From positions 1 through 64,000 of the forward strand of contig NZ_JACWMW010000003.1 of NCBI RefSeq assembly GCF_014773275.1: a stretch of DNA of 64,000 bases, in the 5' to 3' direction. Below are positions 17,437 through 27,283 of the stretch, piece after piece. Position 1 is the stretch's first letter; each line of letters starts with the position of its first letter. The stretch comes from Mucilaginibacter rigui (GTDB taxonomy: Bacteria; Bacteroidota; Bacteroidia; Sphingobacteriales; Sphingobacteriaceae). A program made the translations under genes and the position numbers. Under the pieces are notes generated by a model. It was not told where the DNA came from. It did no database searches and was given only the letters and a program-made list of their open reading frames with translations.

Positions 17437-19836
17437 ATGAAGCGAATTTTTACAAGCTTTCTTCTTTCGATAGGTATAGTTGGCGCGGCTTTTGCCCAGG
17501 ATATACAAAACAATCCCGGCAGTAACCACGGTAACAAGTTTGAGCAGTTAGGTACTATTCTGAACACACCTAATGAGCAAAGAACGGCCAGCGGTGCGCC
17601 CGGAGTAAAATACTGGCAGCAACGTGCCGATTACAACATTAAGTGCGAGCTTGATGAGAAAAACCTGAAGCTAACCGGTAGCGAAACGGTTACATACTAC
17701 AACAATTCTCCCGACCCGCTTACCTATATTTGGTTACAGTTGGATGAGAACCAGCATAACAGCCTTAAAAACTCAGGCTACCAAAGCAGCTCGGGCATGC
17801 CGAGAGCTACAACTACCCAAAACGTTGATAAAAATATAGCACGCAATGGCGATGTTGATAATGGCCTTGGTGATATGATAACCAAATTGACCGATGCAAC
17901 AGGTAAAAACTTAAAATATACCATCAACAAAACCATGATGCGTATTGACCTGCCTACCCCATTAAAGCCAGGTGCGCAGTTTATTTTTAACCTGGACTGG
18001 AACTACAAAATAACCGACCGTATGACCGTTGGCGGCCGTGGCGGTTACGAGCTTTTCCCTGAGGATGGCAACTATCTGTTCACCATGACGCAGTGGTACC
18101 CACGCCTTTGCGTTTACAGCGATTTCCAGGGATGGCAAAACCACCAGTTTACAGGCCGCGGTGAGTTTGCACTTACCTTTGGTAACTTCCGTGTGCAAAT
18201 GACAGTACCTGCCGACCACGTTGTTGGCGGTACCGGCGAATGTATAAACTATAGTGCAGTTTTAAGTCCGGAGCGTTTAGCCCGTTATAACCGCGCTAAA
18301 ACTGCAACAGCACCTGTTGAAATAGTAACCCTTGCAGAAGCAAAAAAAGCAGAGAAAGCACCTGCATCAGGCAAAAAAACATGGGTTTTTGTGGCCAATA
18401 ACGTCCGCGATTTTGCCTGGGGATCATCACGTAAATTTGTATGGGATGGTATGGGCCAAAAGGTTAGTGGCAAAAACGTAATGTGCATGAGTTTTTACGG
18501 TAAAGAAGCTTACAACCTGTACAGCAAATACTCAACCCGGTTGGTAGCCCATACGGTTAAAACCTATTCTGATTTTACTTTCCCTTATCCATACCCGGTA
18601 GCGCAATCTGTTGAGGCATCAAACGGGATGGAATACCCAATGATATGCTTTAACTACGGCCGTACCGAGAAAGACGGCACTTATAGTGAAAGCACCAAGA
18701 ATGGTATGATAGGTGTTATCATCCATGAGGTTGGCCACAACTTCTTCCCGATGATCGTGAATAGCGACGAGCGCCAGTGGACATGGATGGACGAAGGCTT
18801 GAACTCATTTGTTGAATACCTTACTGAAGAGCTTTGGGATAACAAATTCCCAAGCAAAAAAGGCGCGGCATATACCATTGTTGATTATATGAAACTGCCT
18901 AAGAACGAACTGGAGCCGGTAATGACCAACTCTGAAAATATTGTTCGTTTCGGGCCAAACGCTTACTCAAAACCGGCTACCGCGCTAAATATCCTGCGCG
19001 AAACCATTATGGGCCGTAAGTTATTTGATTACGCGTTTAAAGAATATGCGCACCGCTGGGCTTTTAAACACCCAACACCTGCCGATCTGTTCCGTACAAT
19101 GGAAGATGCCAGCGGCGAGGATCTGGATTGGTTTTGGAGAGGCTGGTTCTATGGTACCGACCCGGTTGATATCTCTTTAGATTCGGTTAAATATGCTAAG
19201 GCTGACCTGGATGGCAAAATGCCGGCTATGCGCCAGCGTGGCGGCACGCCAAAGGTTGCGCCACCTGCTGTAAACAGTTTTGAGGATGTATCTAAAGTGC
19301 GTAACCGTACTGATAAAAGCATCAAATTCCAGACAGACAGGGATACTGCTACGCAGGATTTTTACTGGAAATACGATAGGGGCATGGTAACTGTTGATAC
19401 CGTTAAATTTGCGGCTATTGTAAAGGCACAGCCTGCACCACAGGCTTTTGCTACCGACCCATTGACCGATGCCGATAAAGCCAACTACAACAGCAAATAT
19501 TTTTATGAACTAAACTTTAGCAATAAAGGTGGTTTAGTAATGCCAATTATAGTGGAGTTCACTTTTAAAGACGGCACCAAGTGGACAGATCGCATCCCGG
19601 TTCAGATCTGGAGATTGAATGAAAAAACAGCTTCTAAATTCTACATTCACGATAAAGAGGTCGCTTCTATAAAGCTTGACCCAATGCGTGAAACTGCTGA
19701 TATTGACGAAAGCAATAACTATTGGGGTAAAATGCCCGAGCCTTCTAAGTTCCAGTTGTTTAAACAAAAAGCGGGCGGCCCGGCCCGTGGGCAGTCTGTA
19801 GGTACCAACCCAATGCAGGTATCTTCATCAAAATAA
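17437..19836 (+). CDS. Secreted M1-family zinc metallopeptidase
   Basis: A signal peptide (1-20, ending GAAFA) is followed by an M1 peptidase. The zinc motif HEVGH is at 430-434 (catalytic Glu431), with the third ligand Glu453 in WMDEGLNSF, 19 residues after the second His. The exopeptidase-like motif is GMEYP, as in many secreted Bacteroidetes M1 enzymes. The C-terminal 200 residues are beta-rich and end in a Ser-rich tail. It probably cleaves amino acids from peptides in the periplasm. It is likely cotranscribed with the HupE-like gene and is closed by a terminator. Confidence 0.93.
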   Translation: MKRIFTSFLLSIGIVGAAFAQDIQNNPGSNHGNKFEQLGTILNTPNEQRTASGAPGVKYWQQRADYNIKCELDEKNLKLTGSETVTYYNNSPDPLTYIWLQLDENQHNSLKNSGYQSSSGMPRATTTQNVDKNIARNGDVDNGLGDMITKLTDATGKNLKYTINKTMMRIDLPTPLKPGAQFIFNLDWNYKITDRMTVGGRGGYELFPEDGNYLFTMTQWYPRLCVYSDFQGWQNHQFTGRGEFALTFGNFRVQMTVPADHVVGGTGECINYSAVLSPERLARYNRAKTATAPVEIVTLAEAKKAEKAPASGKKTWVFVANNVRDFAWGSSRKFVWDGMGQKVSGKNVMCMSFYGKEAYNLYSKYSTRLVAHTVKTYSDFTFPYPYPVAQSVEASNGMEYPMICFNYGRTEKDGTYSESTKNGMIGVIIHEVGHNFFPMIVNSDERQWTWMDEGLNSFVEYLTEELWDNKFPSKKGAAYTIVDYMKLPKNELEPVMTNSENIVRFGPNAYSKPATALNILRETIMGRKLFDYAFKEYAHRWAFKHPTPADLFRTMEDASGEDLDWFWRGWFYGTDPVDISLDSVKYAKADLDGKMPAMRQRGGTPKVAPPAVNSFEDVSKVRNRTDKSIKFQTDRDTATQDFYWKYDRGMVTVDTVKFAAIVKAQPAPQAFATDPLTDADKANYNSKYFYELNFSNKGGLVMPIIVEFTFKDGTKWTDRIPVQIWRLNEKTASKFYIHDKEVASIKLDPMRETADIDESNNYWGKMPEPSKFQLFKQKAGGPARGQSVGTNPMQVSSSK

Positions 19837-19855
19837 ATTTTAACAAATTATATTC

Positions 19856-19887
19856 AAGGCCGTGCTTATTAAGCGCGGCCTTTTTTT
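19856..19887 (+). terminator. Rho-independent terminator after the M1 peptidase gene
   Basis: The hairpin AAGGCCGTGCTT/AAGCGCGGCC with a 3-base loop is followed by seven T. Confidence 0.9.
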
Positions 19888-20055
19888 GTTTTTAGCGTTT
19901 TGTTAACATTTATTTAATATTGAACTTTGCCAAAAATCTTAATTACAGCTAATTATGTTAGGTGTCTAATGTAATTCTAATCCCATTCTAATAAGCGGTT
20001 AACGACGCCTTAACATTGCCAGGGGACATTTGAGGGAAATAATTTATCCCTTAAA

Positions 20056-23000
20056 ATGAAAAAGTTTTACCTGATCATCTTAACACTATTCTTCGCAGCA
20101 GCAGCCAACGCGCAGATCACAACATCCGTAGTAAGCGGAAAGGTTGTCGATCAAAAAGGCGTTACTATGCCGGGAGTAACCGTTTCTGTTTTAAATAACA
20201 GTACCGGTACACGTTATGGTTCGCAAACCAATGCCGATGGCCGTTACACCATCCCCAACGTTAACCCGGGTGGCCCTTATACTATAAGCGCTACTTTTGT
20301 AGGTTATAAAAAGGACGAACACACCGATATTAACCTTTCACTGGGCGGTACAACATTCAACTTTGTACTGTCAGACGAAACCACAAGCCTTAAAGAGGTA
20401 AAGATCACAGCAACCGGCGGTGCTTCAAAAACAGGTGCCAGCACCCGTATAAGTCAAAGCCAGATCCGCAATATGCCTACTATTAACCGTAGCTTGCAGG
20501 ATCTTACCCGTACAACCCCACAAAGCAATAACAACTCATTTCAGGGTACCAACTACCGTTACAATAACGTAACGCTTGATGGTGCCATTAATAATGATGC
20601 GATAGGCTTTAGCCCATCATTAGGAGGGCAGAACAATGCATCAGGCCAGGTAGGTAGCAGCACACGTACCAGCCCTATATCGTTAGATGCGATACAGGAT
20701 ATACAAGTGTTGGTTGCCCCATATGATATTAAAATTGGTAACGTGCTGGGCGGTAGTATAAACGCGGTTACCCGCAGCGGTACTAACGATGTTAGCGGTG
20801 CTATATATGGATATGGCCGTGGCGCGTTCTTAGTTGGGCCAAACAATGCGGCTTTAGCTGCCGGTGGCGATGGCTCAAAACTGCCAAACTCTTTCCATGA
20901 TTACCAAACAGGTATCCGCTTAGGCTTACCAATCATCAAAAACAAATTATTCTTTTTTACAAACGAAGAGATTGCCCGCCGCCAGGACCCGGTTATCCGT
21001 GGTGCAGGTACTGCAGGTTCAACGCAAATTTTATCATTGCAGGATGCCCAGGCCATTTCTAAAAAATTCTCTGATGCTGGTTTTGATGCAGGTACTTATG
21101 ATAATACCACTATCTTCTCAAACTCGAACAAATTTTTTAATCGTTTAGACTGGAACATCAACGATAACAACCAGTTAACTATCCGCAACAATACCATTAG
21201 CTCTACAGCTACCAACCTTGAGCGCGATCAGCAGAACTTCCGTTTTGGTGGTATCGATTATACATCGCATAACAACTCAACATCAACCGTTGCCGAGTTA
21301 AAATCAAGATTATCTAATTCGGTGAACAATAGTTTGGTGCTTGGTTACTCGAACGTACATGATTACCGCGACCCGAACTCAAACCCGGCTTTGCCACAAA
21401 TAGAAATAACAGGTAAAACCCCGGGCACAACCATATTTGTAGGTACCGACCGCGAGGCTGCTATTTTTGATATGCATCAGAAAACGGCTGAGTTTACCGA
21501 TAACCTTACCTGGACAAAAGGTAAACACACCTTTACTTTTGGTACACACAACGAGTTTTACGATATTACTTACAACTTTGTTAACGCCTGGAACGGCCGT
21601 GATGCCTTTAAAAGCGTTGCCGACTTCTTAGCCGATAACCCTTCACGTATCCGTGCTAACTATAATTATACCAACAACACCCGCGATTATATCTTAGCCC
21701 ATCCATCGGCACAATTTAATGTTAACCTGCTGAGCTTATACGGGCAGGACGAGATCCAGCTATCGGATAAATTTAAATTAACCGTAGCCTTACGTGCAGA
21801 TTATGCCGGTGTGCCAAATAAACAACCGCTAAGCGATAAAACAACAAATGCGCCGGTTGACCCTAACTACGGCAATACCTTTACCTACACCAAGCCAAAG
21901 GATATTAAACAGAACTATTTAAACAACGTTGAGTTTAATCCGCGTGTATCATTCAATTATGATGTAAATGGCGATCAAAGCGTTATTTTACGTGGTGGTA
22001 GCGGCTTGTTTACCGGTCGTGTTCCGTTTGCGTGGTTTGGTTATGCATTCTACAACAACGGCCAAACTTATGGTGCTTATGATGGTAATCCACCAGCAGC
22101 AGGTCCAAGTATTGTAAAAGCACCTGCAAATGGTGGCGCCGGTGCTGCACAAGATAGAGGCCAAAATATTACTAACGCCGCCGGTGCTACCCAGGTTGAC
22201 TTAATTGACAATCACTTTAAAATGCCGCAGGTATGGAGAAGCAGTTTAGCGGTTGATTATACAAATGCCGACCAGTGGAAATTTACTTTAGAAGGTATTT
22301 ATACCAAAGTTATCCATGATTTGAAATTCCAGCAGATAAATACGCTTGATCAGGTAACTTACTACCCTTACGATACCCAACATCAACAGCCTATATTTAA
22401 TAATGGGGCAGATGTTAACAAAGGGAAAATAAACCCGTTATATACTAACGCTTACCTGTTATCAAATACCAGCGAGGGATACCGCTACAGTGCTACTGCT
22501 CAGATAGCTAAGAATACACAGTTTAGCCCGGTAAGCTCATTAAACTTTACAGTTGCTTATACTTACGGCCATTCAAAAGATGTTACCAATGGTATACGTA
22601 ACTCAATGGAATCGAACTGGCAGTTAAACCAGGCTTTAAATCCTAATAACCCGGGTTTGGCTAACTCAAATTTTGATATCCGTAACCGTATCGTGTCAAC
22701 TCTTAATTTTAAACACGATTGGGATGCTTCGCAAAACTATACCGCAAACTTTAGCTTTTTCTTCAGCGCGCAATCAGGTAATCCATATACTTATGGCTTC
22801 TACCCAAGCGCTATCGACGGAACAGGCCAACAGGTTAGTTTAGCTTATATCCCTAAAAAAGGCGAAACAGTTAACTTCTTCTCTGACATTGCTGCATCAG
22901 GTGCCACCCCGGCCCAAACAGCCGCACAGCAGGCAGCAGCTTTTGATGCCTTTATAGATAAGAGCAAGTATCTTTCATCCCGCCGTGGCGATTTCACACA

Positions 23001-23346
23001 GCGTAATGCTGCCTTTACCCCATGGAACAACCAACTTGATTTCCGTTTTGCGCAAGACTTTAAGTTTGGCAGCGGTAAACACAAACAAGTAATAACTTTT
23101 ACTTACGATATTGTTAACCTTACCAACCTGTTGAATAAAAACTGGGGCCAGTACTACTTTTCGGCCAACACGTTCAACTCAACCGCAAGTATTGGTTTAG
23201 CACCGGTTAAAGCAAGTACGCCTACTTTCCCGAATGTTGCAACAACGTATCCAAAATACACCTTTGCCGACCCGGGATTACCGTACTCTGTTGATCTTTT
23301 CGCGTCGCGCTGGCAAATGCAATTCGGCCTGCGCTATGCGTTCTGA
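20056..23346 (+). CDS. TonB-dependent outer-membrane receptor with carboxypeptidase-regulatory N-domain
   Basis: A signal peptide (1-19, ending AANA) leads into a carboxypeptidase-regulatory-like domain (about 22-110, SGKVVDQKGVTMPGVTVSV and GRYTIPNVNPGGPY). A plug domain follows (about 120-240, with IQDIQVLVAPYDIKIGNVLGG and SINAVTRSGTND), then a long beta-barrel ending in aromatic Phe1096 (QFGLRYAF). It resembles the OmpA/CirA-like receptor branch rather than SusC, and no SusD gene is next to it. The substrate cannot be told. It is a single gene with a double terminator. Confidence 0.92.
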   Translation: MKKFYLIILTLFFAAAANAQITTSVVSGKVVDQKGVTMPGVTVSVLNNSTGTRYGSQTNADGRYTIPNVNPGGPYTISATFVGYKKDEHTDINLSLGGTTFNFVLSDETTSLKEVKITATGGASKTGASTRISQSQIRNMPTINRSLQDLTRTTPQSNNNSFQGTNYRYNNVTLDGAINNDAIGFSPSLGGQNNASGQVGSSTRTSPISLDAIQDIQVLVAPYDIKIGNVLGGSINAVTRSGTNDVSGAIYGYGRGAFLVGPNNAALAAGGDGSKLPNSFHDYQTGIRLGLPIIKNKLFFFTNEEIARRQDPVIRGAGTAGSTQILSLQDAQAISKKFSDAGFDAGTYDNTTIFSNSNKFFNRLDWNINDNNQLTIRNNTISSTATNLERDQQNFRFGGIDYTSHNNSTSTVAELKSRLSNSVNNSLVLGYSNVHDYRDPNSNPALPQIEITGKTPGTTIFVGTDREAAIFDMHQKTAEFTDNLTWTKGKHTFTFGTHNEFYDITYNFVNAWNGRDAFKSVADFLADNPSRIRANYNYTNNTRDYILAHPSAQFNVNLLSLYGQDEIQLSDKFKLTVALRADYAGVPNKQPLSDKTTNAPVDPNYGNTFTYTKPKDIKQNYLNNVEFNPRVSFNYDVNGDQSVILRGGSGLFTGRVPFAWFGYAFYNNGQTYGAYDGNPPAAGPSIVKAPANGGAGAAQDRGQNITNAAGATQVDLIDNHFKMPQVWRSSLAVDYTNADQWKFTLEGIYTKVIHDLKFQQINTLDQVTYYPYDTQHQQPIFNNGADVNKGKINPLYTNAYLLSNTSEGYRYSATAQIAKNTQFSPVSSLNFTVAYTYGHSKDVTNGIRNSMESNWQLNQALNPNNPGLANSNFDIRNRIVSTLNFKHDWDASQNYTANFSFFFSAQSGNPYTYGFYPSAIDGTGQQVSLAYIPKKGETVNFFSDIAASGATPAQTAAQQAAAFDAFIDKSKYLSSRRGDFTQRNAAFTPWNNQLDFRFAQDFKFGSGKHKQVITFTYDIVNLTNLLNKNWGQYYFSANTFNSTASIGLAPVKASTPTFPNVATTYPKYTFADPGLPYSVDLFASRWQMQFGLRYAF

Positions 23347-23376
23347 GTTCTTTTTTCACGAGTATATTTAATCATC

Positions 23377-23404
23377 AACGCCCGCACTTTGCGGGCGTTT
23401 TTGT
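23377..23404 (+). terminator. Rho-independent terminator after the TonB receptor gene
   Basis: The perfect stem AACGCCCGC/GCGGGCGTT, with a 5-base loop, is followed by T. Confidence 0.88.
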
Positions 23405-23425
23405 TATGTTAAATATCGGCAACAA

Positions 23426-23455
23426 AAAATCCCCCGTTTACTAACGGGGGATTTT
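23426..23455. terminator. Second, bidirectional hairpin terminator
   Basis: The perfect 13-bp stem AAAATCCCCCGTT/AACGGGGGATTTT, with a 4-base loop, lies between the convergent receptor and ychF genes. Confidence 0.88.
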
Positions 23456-23486
23456 ATATTATCATTCCCTATTTATTGGGATAGGG

Positions 23487-24590
23487 TTACACGTTAAATC
23501 TGAAATGCATTATATCGCCATCAGCTACAATATAGGTTTTACCCTCGATGCCCATTTTGCCGGCTTCTTTTATAGCTGCTTCAGATCCGTTGTATTTTAC
23601 AAAGTCTTCGTATTTAATAACTTCGGCACGGATAAAGCCTTTTTCAAAATCGGTATGAATAACGCCGGCAGCCTGCGGGGCTGTAAAGCCCTTAGTTATG
23701 GTCCAGGCGCGCACTTCCTGTACACCCGCGGTAAAGTAGGTGGCGAGGTTAAGCAAGCTGTAAGCGGCTTTAATAAGTTTGTTTACACCCGACTCGGTTA
23801 ACCCCAGGTCGCCTAAAAATTCCTGGCGTTCTTCAAATGATTCCAGTTCGGCGATCTCGGCCTCAATTTGTGCCGATATAACCAATACCTGTGCGCCTTC
23901 TTCTTTGGCAACTTCTTTTACTCTCTCTACATAAGCGTTACCTGTGGTAACAGAACCTTCGTCAACATTACAAACGTACATTACCGGTTTGGCGGTAAGC
24001 AGCCAAATATCTTCAATATATTCCTTATCCTCTTCGGCAACGGGGGCAGTACGTGCGCTTTTACCTTCAAGTAGGTGGTTTTTGTAAACGGTAAGCACAT
24101 CGTAGGTTTTTTTAGCCTCTTTGTCGCCGCCGGTTTTGGCCATTTTCTCTACCTTCTGGATCTTTTTTTCTATCGAATCCAGGTCTTTAAGCTGTAGTTC
24201 GGTATCGATGATCTCTTTATCGCGGATAGGGTTAACTGATCCGTCAACATGTATCACGTTATCGTTATCAAAGCAACGCAGTATATGTATAATAGCGTTT
24301 GTAGCACGTATGTTTGCTAAGAACTGGTTACCCAGGCCTTCGCCTTTGCTGGCCCCTTTTACAAGGCCGGCAATATCTACTATCTCTATAACATTCGGAA
24401 CTACGTTCTTAGGGTTAACAATCTCTGTAAGTTTTGTAAGGCGCTCATCGGGTACGGTAATTACGCCCACGTTTGGCTCAATAGTACAAAACGGAAAATT
24501 TGCCGCCTGTGCTTTGGCATTTGATAAACAGTTAAAAAGTGTTGACTTACCCACATTTGGTAAACCCACTATACCACATTGTAAACCCAT
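23487..24590 (-). CDS. ychF: Redox-regulated ATPase/GTPase YchF
   Basis: The start was set at the ATG at 24590 ([17 protein letters not shown]), the normal YchF N-terminus; the open frame upstream runs through an intergenic palindrome. It has a P-loop GLPNVGKS, switch and G3 motif [17 protein letters not shown], and a C-terminal TGS-type domain ([23 protein letters not shown]). YchF is an Obg-family ribosome-associated ATPase. At about 367 residues it has the standard length. A TAnnTTTG promoter lies upstream. Confidence 0.97.
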   Translation of the reverse strand: MGLQCGIVGLPNVGKSTLFNCLSNAKAQAANFPFCTIEPNVGVITVPDERLTKLTEIVNPKNVVPNVIEIVDIAGLVKGASKGEGLGNQFLANIRATNAIIHILRCFDNDNVIHVDGSVNPIRDKEIIDTELQLKDLDSIEKKIQKVEKMAKTGGDKEAKKTYDVLTVYKNHLLEGKSARTAPVAEEDKEYIEDIWLLTAKPVMYVCNVDEGSVTTGNAYVERVKEVAKEEGAQVLVISAQIEAEIAELESFEERQEFLGDLGLTESGVNKLIKAAYSLLNLATYFTAGVQEVRAWTITKGFTAPQAAGVIHTDFEKGFIRAEVIKYEDFVKYNGSEAAIKEAGKMGIEGKTYIVADGDIMHFRFNV

Positions 24591-24604
24591 TTTTATTTTT
24601 TTAG

Positions 24605-24660
24605 AATCAAGAATCAAGAGCCAGGAAGCAAAAAGGAGTCTTGGCTCTTGACTCTTGATT
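24605..24660. repeat. Palindromic AATCAAGA intergenic repeat
   Basis: Two 19-base arms (24605-24623 and 24642-24660) pair with one mismatch; the sequence has the form AATCAAGAATCAAGAGCCA. It sits in the ychF leader. Related strings occur in other gaps of this window. Confidence 0.7.
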
Positions 24661-24679
24661 TCCTGACTCAATTAAGGCG

Positions 24680-24687
24680 CAAAGATA
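24680..24687 (-). promoter_or_regulatory. Bacteroidetes-type -7 promoter element for ychF
   Basis: On the minus strand TATCTTTG matches TAnnTTTG. It lies about 90 bases before the ychF start; a clear -33 element is not seen. Confidence 0.5.
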
Positions 24688-24785
24688 ACAGAAAAAACTG
24701 CCTTGTAATTTGAAAAAATAAACGACTTTTGCCAGCGTTACTGTAAGCAACAAAATAAGGTACAAACATGTAAAAACAGGCTTTT

Positions 24786-26213
24786 ATGGAAGAGGTGGTT
24801 GAGCAAATAGAATTATTACTGAAGCAGGAAGATACTACACAGCTGAAGGAATACCTGAATAATCTCAACATTTCTGATGTAGAGGAACTTATAGATGAAT
24901 TACCTGAGCATGGGGCAAAGTTTATCGAGATACTGTCAATAAACCGGGCGGTAAACGTATTTCGCATACTTGATTTTCCAACCCAGGAGCGTATCATAAA
25001 AAAACTTTCTGGGCAAAAAGTAGGCGAGATCATAAACGAGTTGCCGCCGGATGACCGTACCGCGCTTTTCAGCGAATTACATGGCGATGCGGTAAAAACC
25101 CTGATATTACACCTTTCCCCATCCGACAGGAAAGAGGCGCTATCTCTTTTAGGCTATAAAGAAGATAGCGTTGGCCGTTTAATGACCCCCGATTATATTG
25201 CCGTTAAAAAAAGCTGGGATGTAAACCGGGTACTATCGCATATTCGCCGTTACGGCAAAAATTCTGAAACTATCGATGTTATTTACGTGATAGGAGAGAA
25301 CGGTATTTTGCTTGATGATATCCGGATACGTGAGATACTATTGGTTGACCCGGAAACAAAAATAAGCACCCTGATGGACGGCCGTTTAATATCCCTTGAT
25401 GCCAACGACCCGCAGGAAGAAGCCATCAACGTGTTCAGGATGAACAACCGCACGGCCCTGCCCGTTGTGGATGCCGAAAATATACTGCTAGGTATTGTAA
25501 CAGTAGATGATATACTTTGGATAGCAAACGAAGAGTATACCGAGGATATTCAAAAAATTGGTGGTACTGAGGCACTGGACGAACCATACCTGGATATTAA
25601 CCTGTTCCGGCTGGTGAAAAAGAGGGTGGGCTGGTTAATTGTATTGTTTTTGGGCGAAATGCTTACCGCTACGGCCATGGGTTACTTTGGCGACGAAATA
25701 GGCATTGTGGTTGCGTTGGCATTTTTTCTGCCATTAATCATATCAAGCGGGGGCAATAGCGGCTCACAGGCGTCTACGCTTATTATACAGGCCATGGCAC
25801 TTGGCGAAGTAACAGTTGCCGACTGGTGGCGGGTTATGCGCCGCGAGTTACTTTCAGGGTTAATGCTGGGTGTTATTTTGGGCATAATTGGCTTTTTGCG
25901 TATCACCATCTGGAGCGAGTTCAGCACCGTTTACGGCCCGCATTGGCTGCTGATAGCATTTACGGTTGGTTTCTCGCTGATAGGGGTGGTTTTATGGGGA
26001 TCTTTATCAGGTTCAATGCTGCCGCTTTTGTTGAAAAAGCTTGGTGCCGACCCTGCTACCTCATCAGCCCCGTTTGTGGCTACCCTGGTTGATGTTACCG
26101 GCCTTATTATCTATTTTAGTATAGCATCCATCATTATGCACGATATTTTGCACCCTGCGGCACCTTTACACTCCACGGTAATAAATCATTTGCCGGCAAA
26201 AGCTGTACATTAA
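24786..26213 (+). CDS. mgtE: Magnesium transporter MgtE
   Basis: The domain order is that of MgtE: an N-terminal helical superhelix domain (about 1-130, ELPPDDRTALFSEL), a CBS pair (about 135-255, VGRLMTPDYIAVKKSW and NNRTALPVVDAENILLGIVTV), a connecting helix and five membrane helices (about 275-455). The pore-lining and selectivity segment includes SSGGNSGSQASTLIIQAMALGE and the Asp-containing ATLVDVTGLIIYF helix. It is a dimeric Mg2+ channel gated by cytoplasmic magnesium. It is divergent from ychF. Confidence 0.96.
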   Translation: MEEVVEQIELLLKQEDTTQLKEYLNNLNISDVEELIDELPEHGAKFIEILSINRAVNVFRILDFPTQERIIKKLSGQKVGEIINELPPDDRTALFSELHGDAVKTLILHLSPSDRKEALSLLGYKEDSVGRLMTPDYIAVKKSWDVNRVLSHIRRYGKNSETIDVIYVIGENGILLDDIRIREILLVDPETKISTLMDGRLISLDANDPQEEAINVFRMNNRTALPVVDAENILLGIVTVDDILWIANEEYTEDIQKIGGTEALDEPYLDINLFRLVKKRVGWLIVLFLGEMLTATAMGYFGDEIGIVVALAFFLPLIISSGGNSGSQASTLIIQAMALGEVTVADWWRVMRRELLSGLMLGVILGIIGFLRITIWSEFSTVYGPHWLLIAFTVGFSLIGVVLWGSLSGSMLPLLLKKLGADPATSSAPFVATLVDVTGLIIYFSIASIIMHDILHPAAPLHSTVINHLPAKAVH

Positions 26214-26282
26214 TATGCTGCTGTTTTGTTTTAATGTTTAGTTTATATCTTTAAAAGAAAAATAATAAACCTTATTAACACA

Positions 26283-26759
26283 ATGGAAATAGAAGACAAC
26301 TACGTATAACCAATTGGCGGGTCACAACTGAATTTAACACAGCAAGCGAAGGGCTTTTTACAGCAAGCCGGTAAATGGGCTATATTTTTAGGTATAGTAG
26401 GCTTTATATTTACCGGCCTGATAGCCATAGGCGCTTTATCGGTAGGTACGCTCCTTACTTACCTTGCAACTGCAAATCCGCTTATGTAATTACCTGCCGG
26501 TATGGGGATGATTTTAACGATAGTATATCTTTTAATAGCCCTGTTATTTTTCTTTTATTCGCTTTACCTGTACCAGTTTGGTAGCCGCATAAAAAAAGGC
26601 ATGTATTTAAATAGTGAAGAAGAAACTACGCTGGCATTTAGTAAGCTAAAATTGTTTTTTAAACTATGGGGTATTATTACCATCATTATCATATTATTCT
26701 ACGTGCTCATATTTGTAATTACAATAGCCGGGGGAATCCTGGGTGCTTCACGAATGTAA
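26283..26759 (+). pseudogene. DUF5362-like membrane protein gene with two in-frame TAA stops
   Basis: A single frame from the ATG at 26283 to the TAA at 26757-26759 reads as a full DUF5362-type protein: an opening QLNLTQQAKGFLQQAGKW, a first helix (AIFLGIVGFIFTGLIAIGAL), a second helix (TIVYLLIALLFFFYSLYLY) and a final helix. It is broken by TAA at 26307-26309 and TAA at 26487-26489, with no frameshift. Conservation around both stops suggests recent decay; each could be a single C-to-T change from CAA. The part from the ATG at 26502 could still yield an 85-residue fragment. It follows mgtE by 70 bases. Confidence 0.7.
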
Positions 26760-26777
26760 AAACGTAATCCTGTAAAA

Positions 26778-26810
26778 TAATAATACCCGCCTTTTGAGCG
26801 GGTATTATTA
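26778..26810. terminator. Bidirectional hairpin terminator
   Basis: The 13-bp stem TAATAATACCCGC/GCGGGTATTATTA, with a 7-base loop, lies between the convergent DUF5362-like and DUF3276 genes. Confidence 0.85.
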
Positions 26811-26838
26811 TATAATTTAGGGTTGTTTGTATCTTCTT

Positions 26839-27156
26839 TTAAAACGAGAAATCCTCATCGGCCTTCACCTCCGAGTTTTCGCTGAATTCGTAGCGTTTTT
26901 CTACTACTTCCTGGTGATCTTTAATGTAATCTACAGTGTCTTTTAACCCCTCAGCAAATTTCTCAAAGTCCTCTTTGTATAAAAATATCTTATGTTTTAT
27001 AAAAACCCCGTCCTCTAAACGTTTTTTGCTTTCTGTAATAGTTACATAATAGTCATTAGACCTGGTTGCTTTTACATCAAAAAAATAAGTCCTCTTCCCG
27101 GCCCTCACCTTCTTCGAGTAAACCTCTTCGCGCTCTCTGTTGTCAAAATCTCCCAT
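26839..27156 (-). CDS. DUF3276 (PUR-alpha-like) nucleic-acid-binding protein
   Basis: This is a short basic/acidic protein with the PUR-like repeat pattern EEVYSKKVRAGKRTYFFDVK and NDYYVTITESKKR. Family members in Bacteroidetes and spirochaetes fold like one half of PUR-alpha and bind single-stranded DNA or RNA. The length of 105 residues is typical. It has no operon partner; the ABC exporter ends 128 bases upstream. Confidence 0.9.
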   Translation of the reverse strand: MGDFDNREREEVYSKKVRAGKRTYFFDVKATRSNDYYVTITESKKRLEDGVFIKHKIFLYKEDFEKFAEGLKDTVDYIKDHQEVVEKRYEFSENSEVKADEDFSF

Positions 27157-27283
27157 AAATTTTTTTATTGTAATAGTTTTGGTGGCCTAAATATATATAA
27201 AAATTCAATTGCAAGTATTTAATTGCATTATAATTAAAGCTTTATTGAAACTTTTACGCCTAATGGGGATAAAGGGTTGCGTT

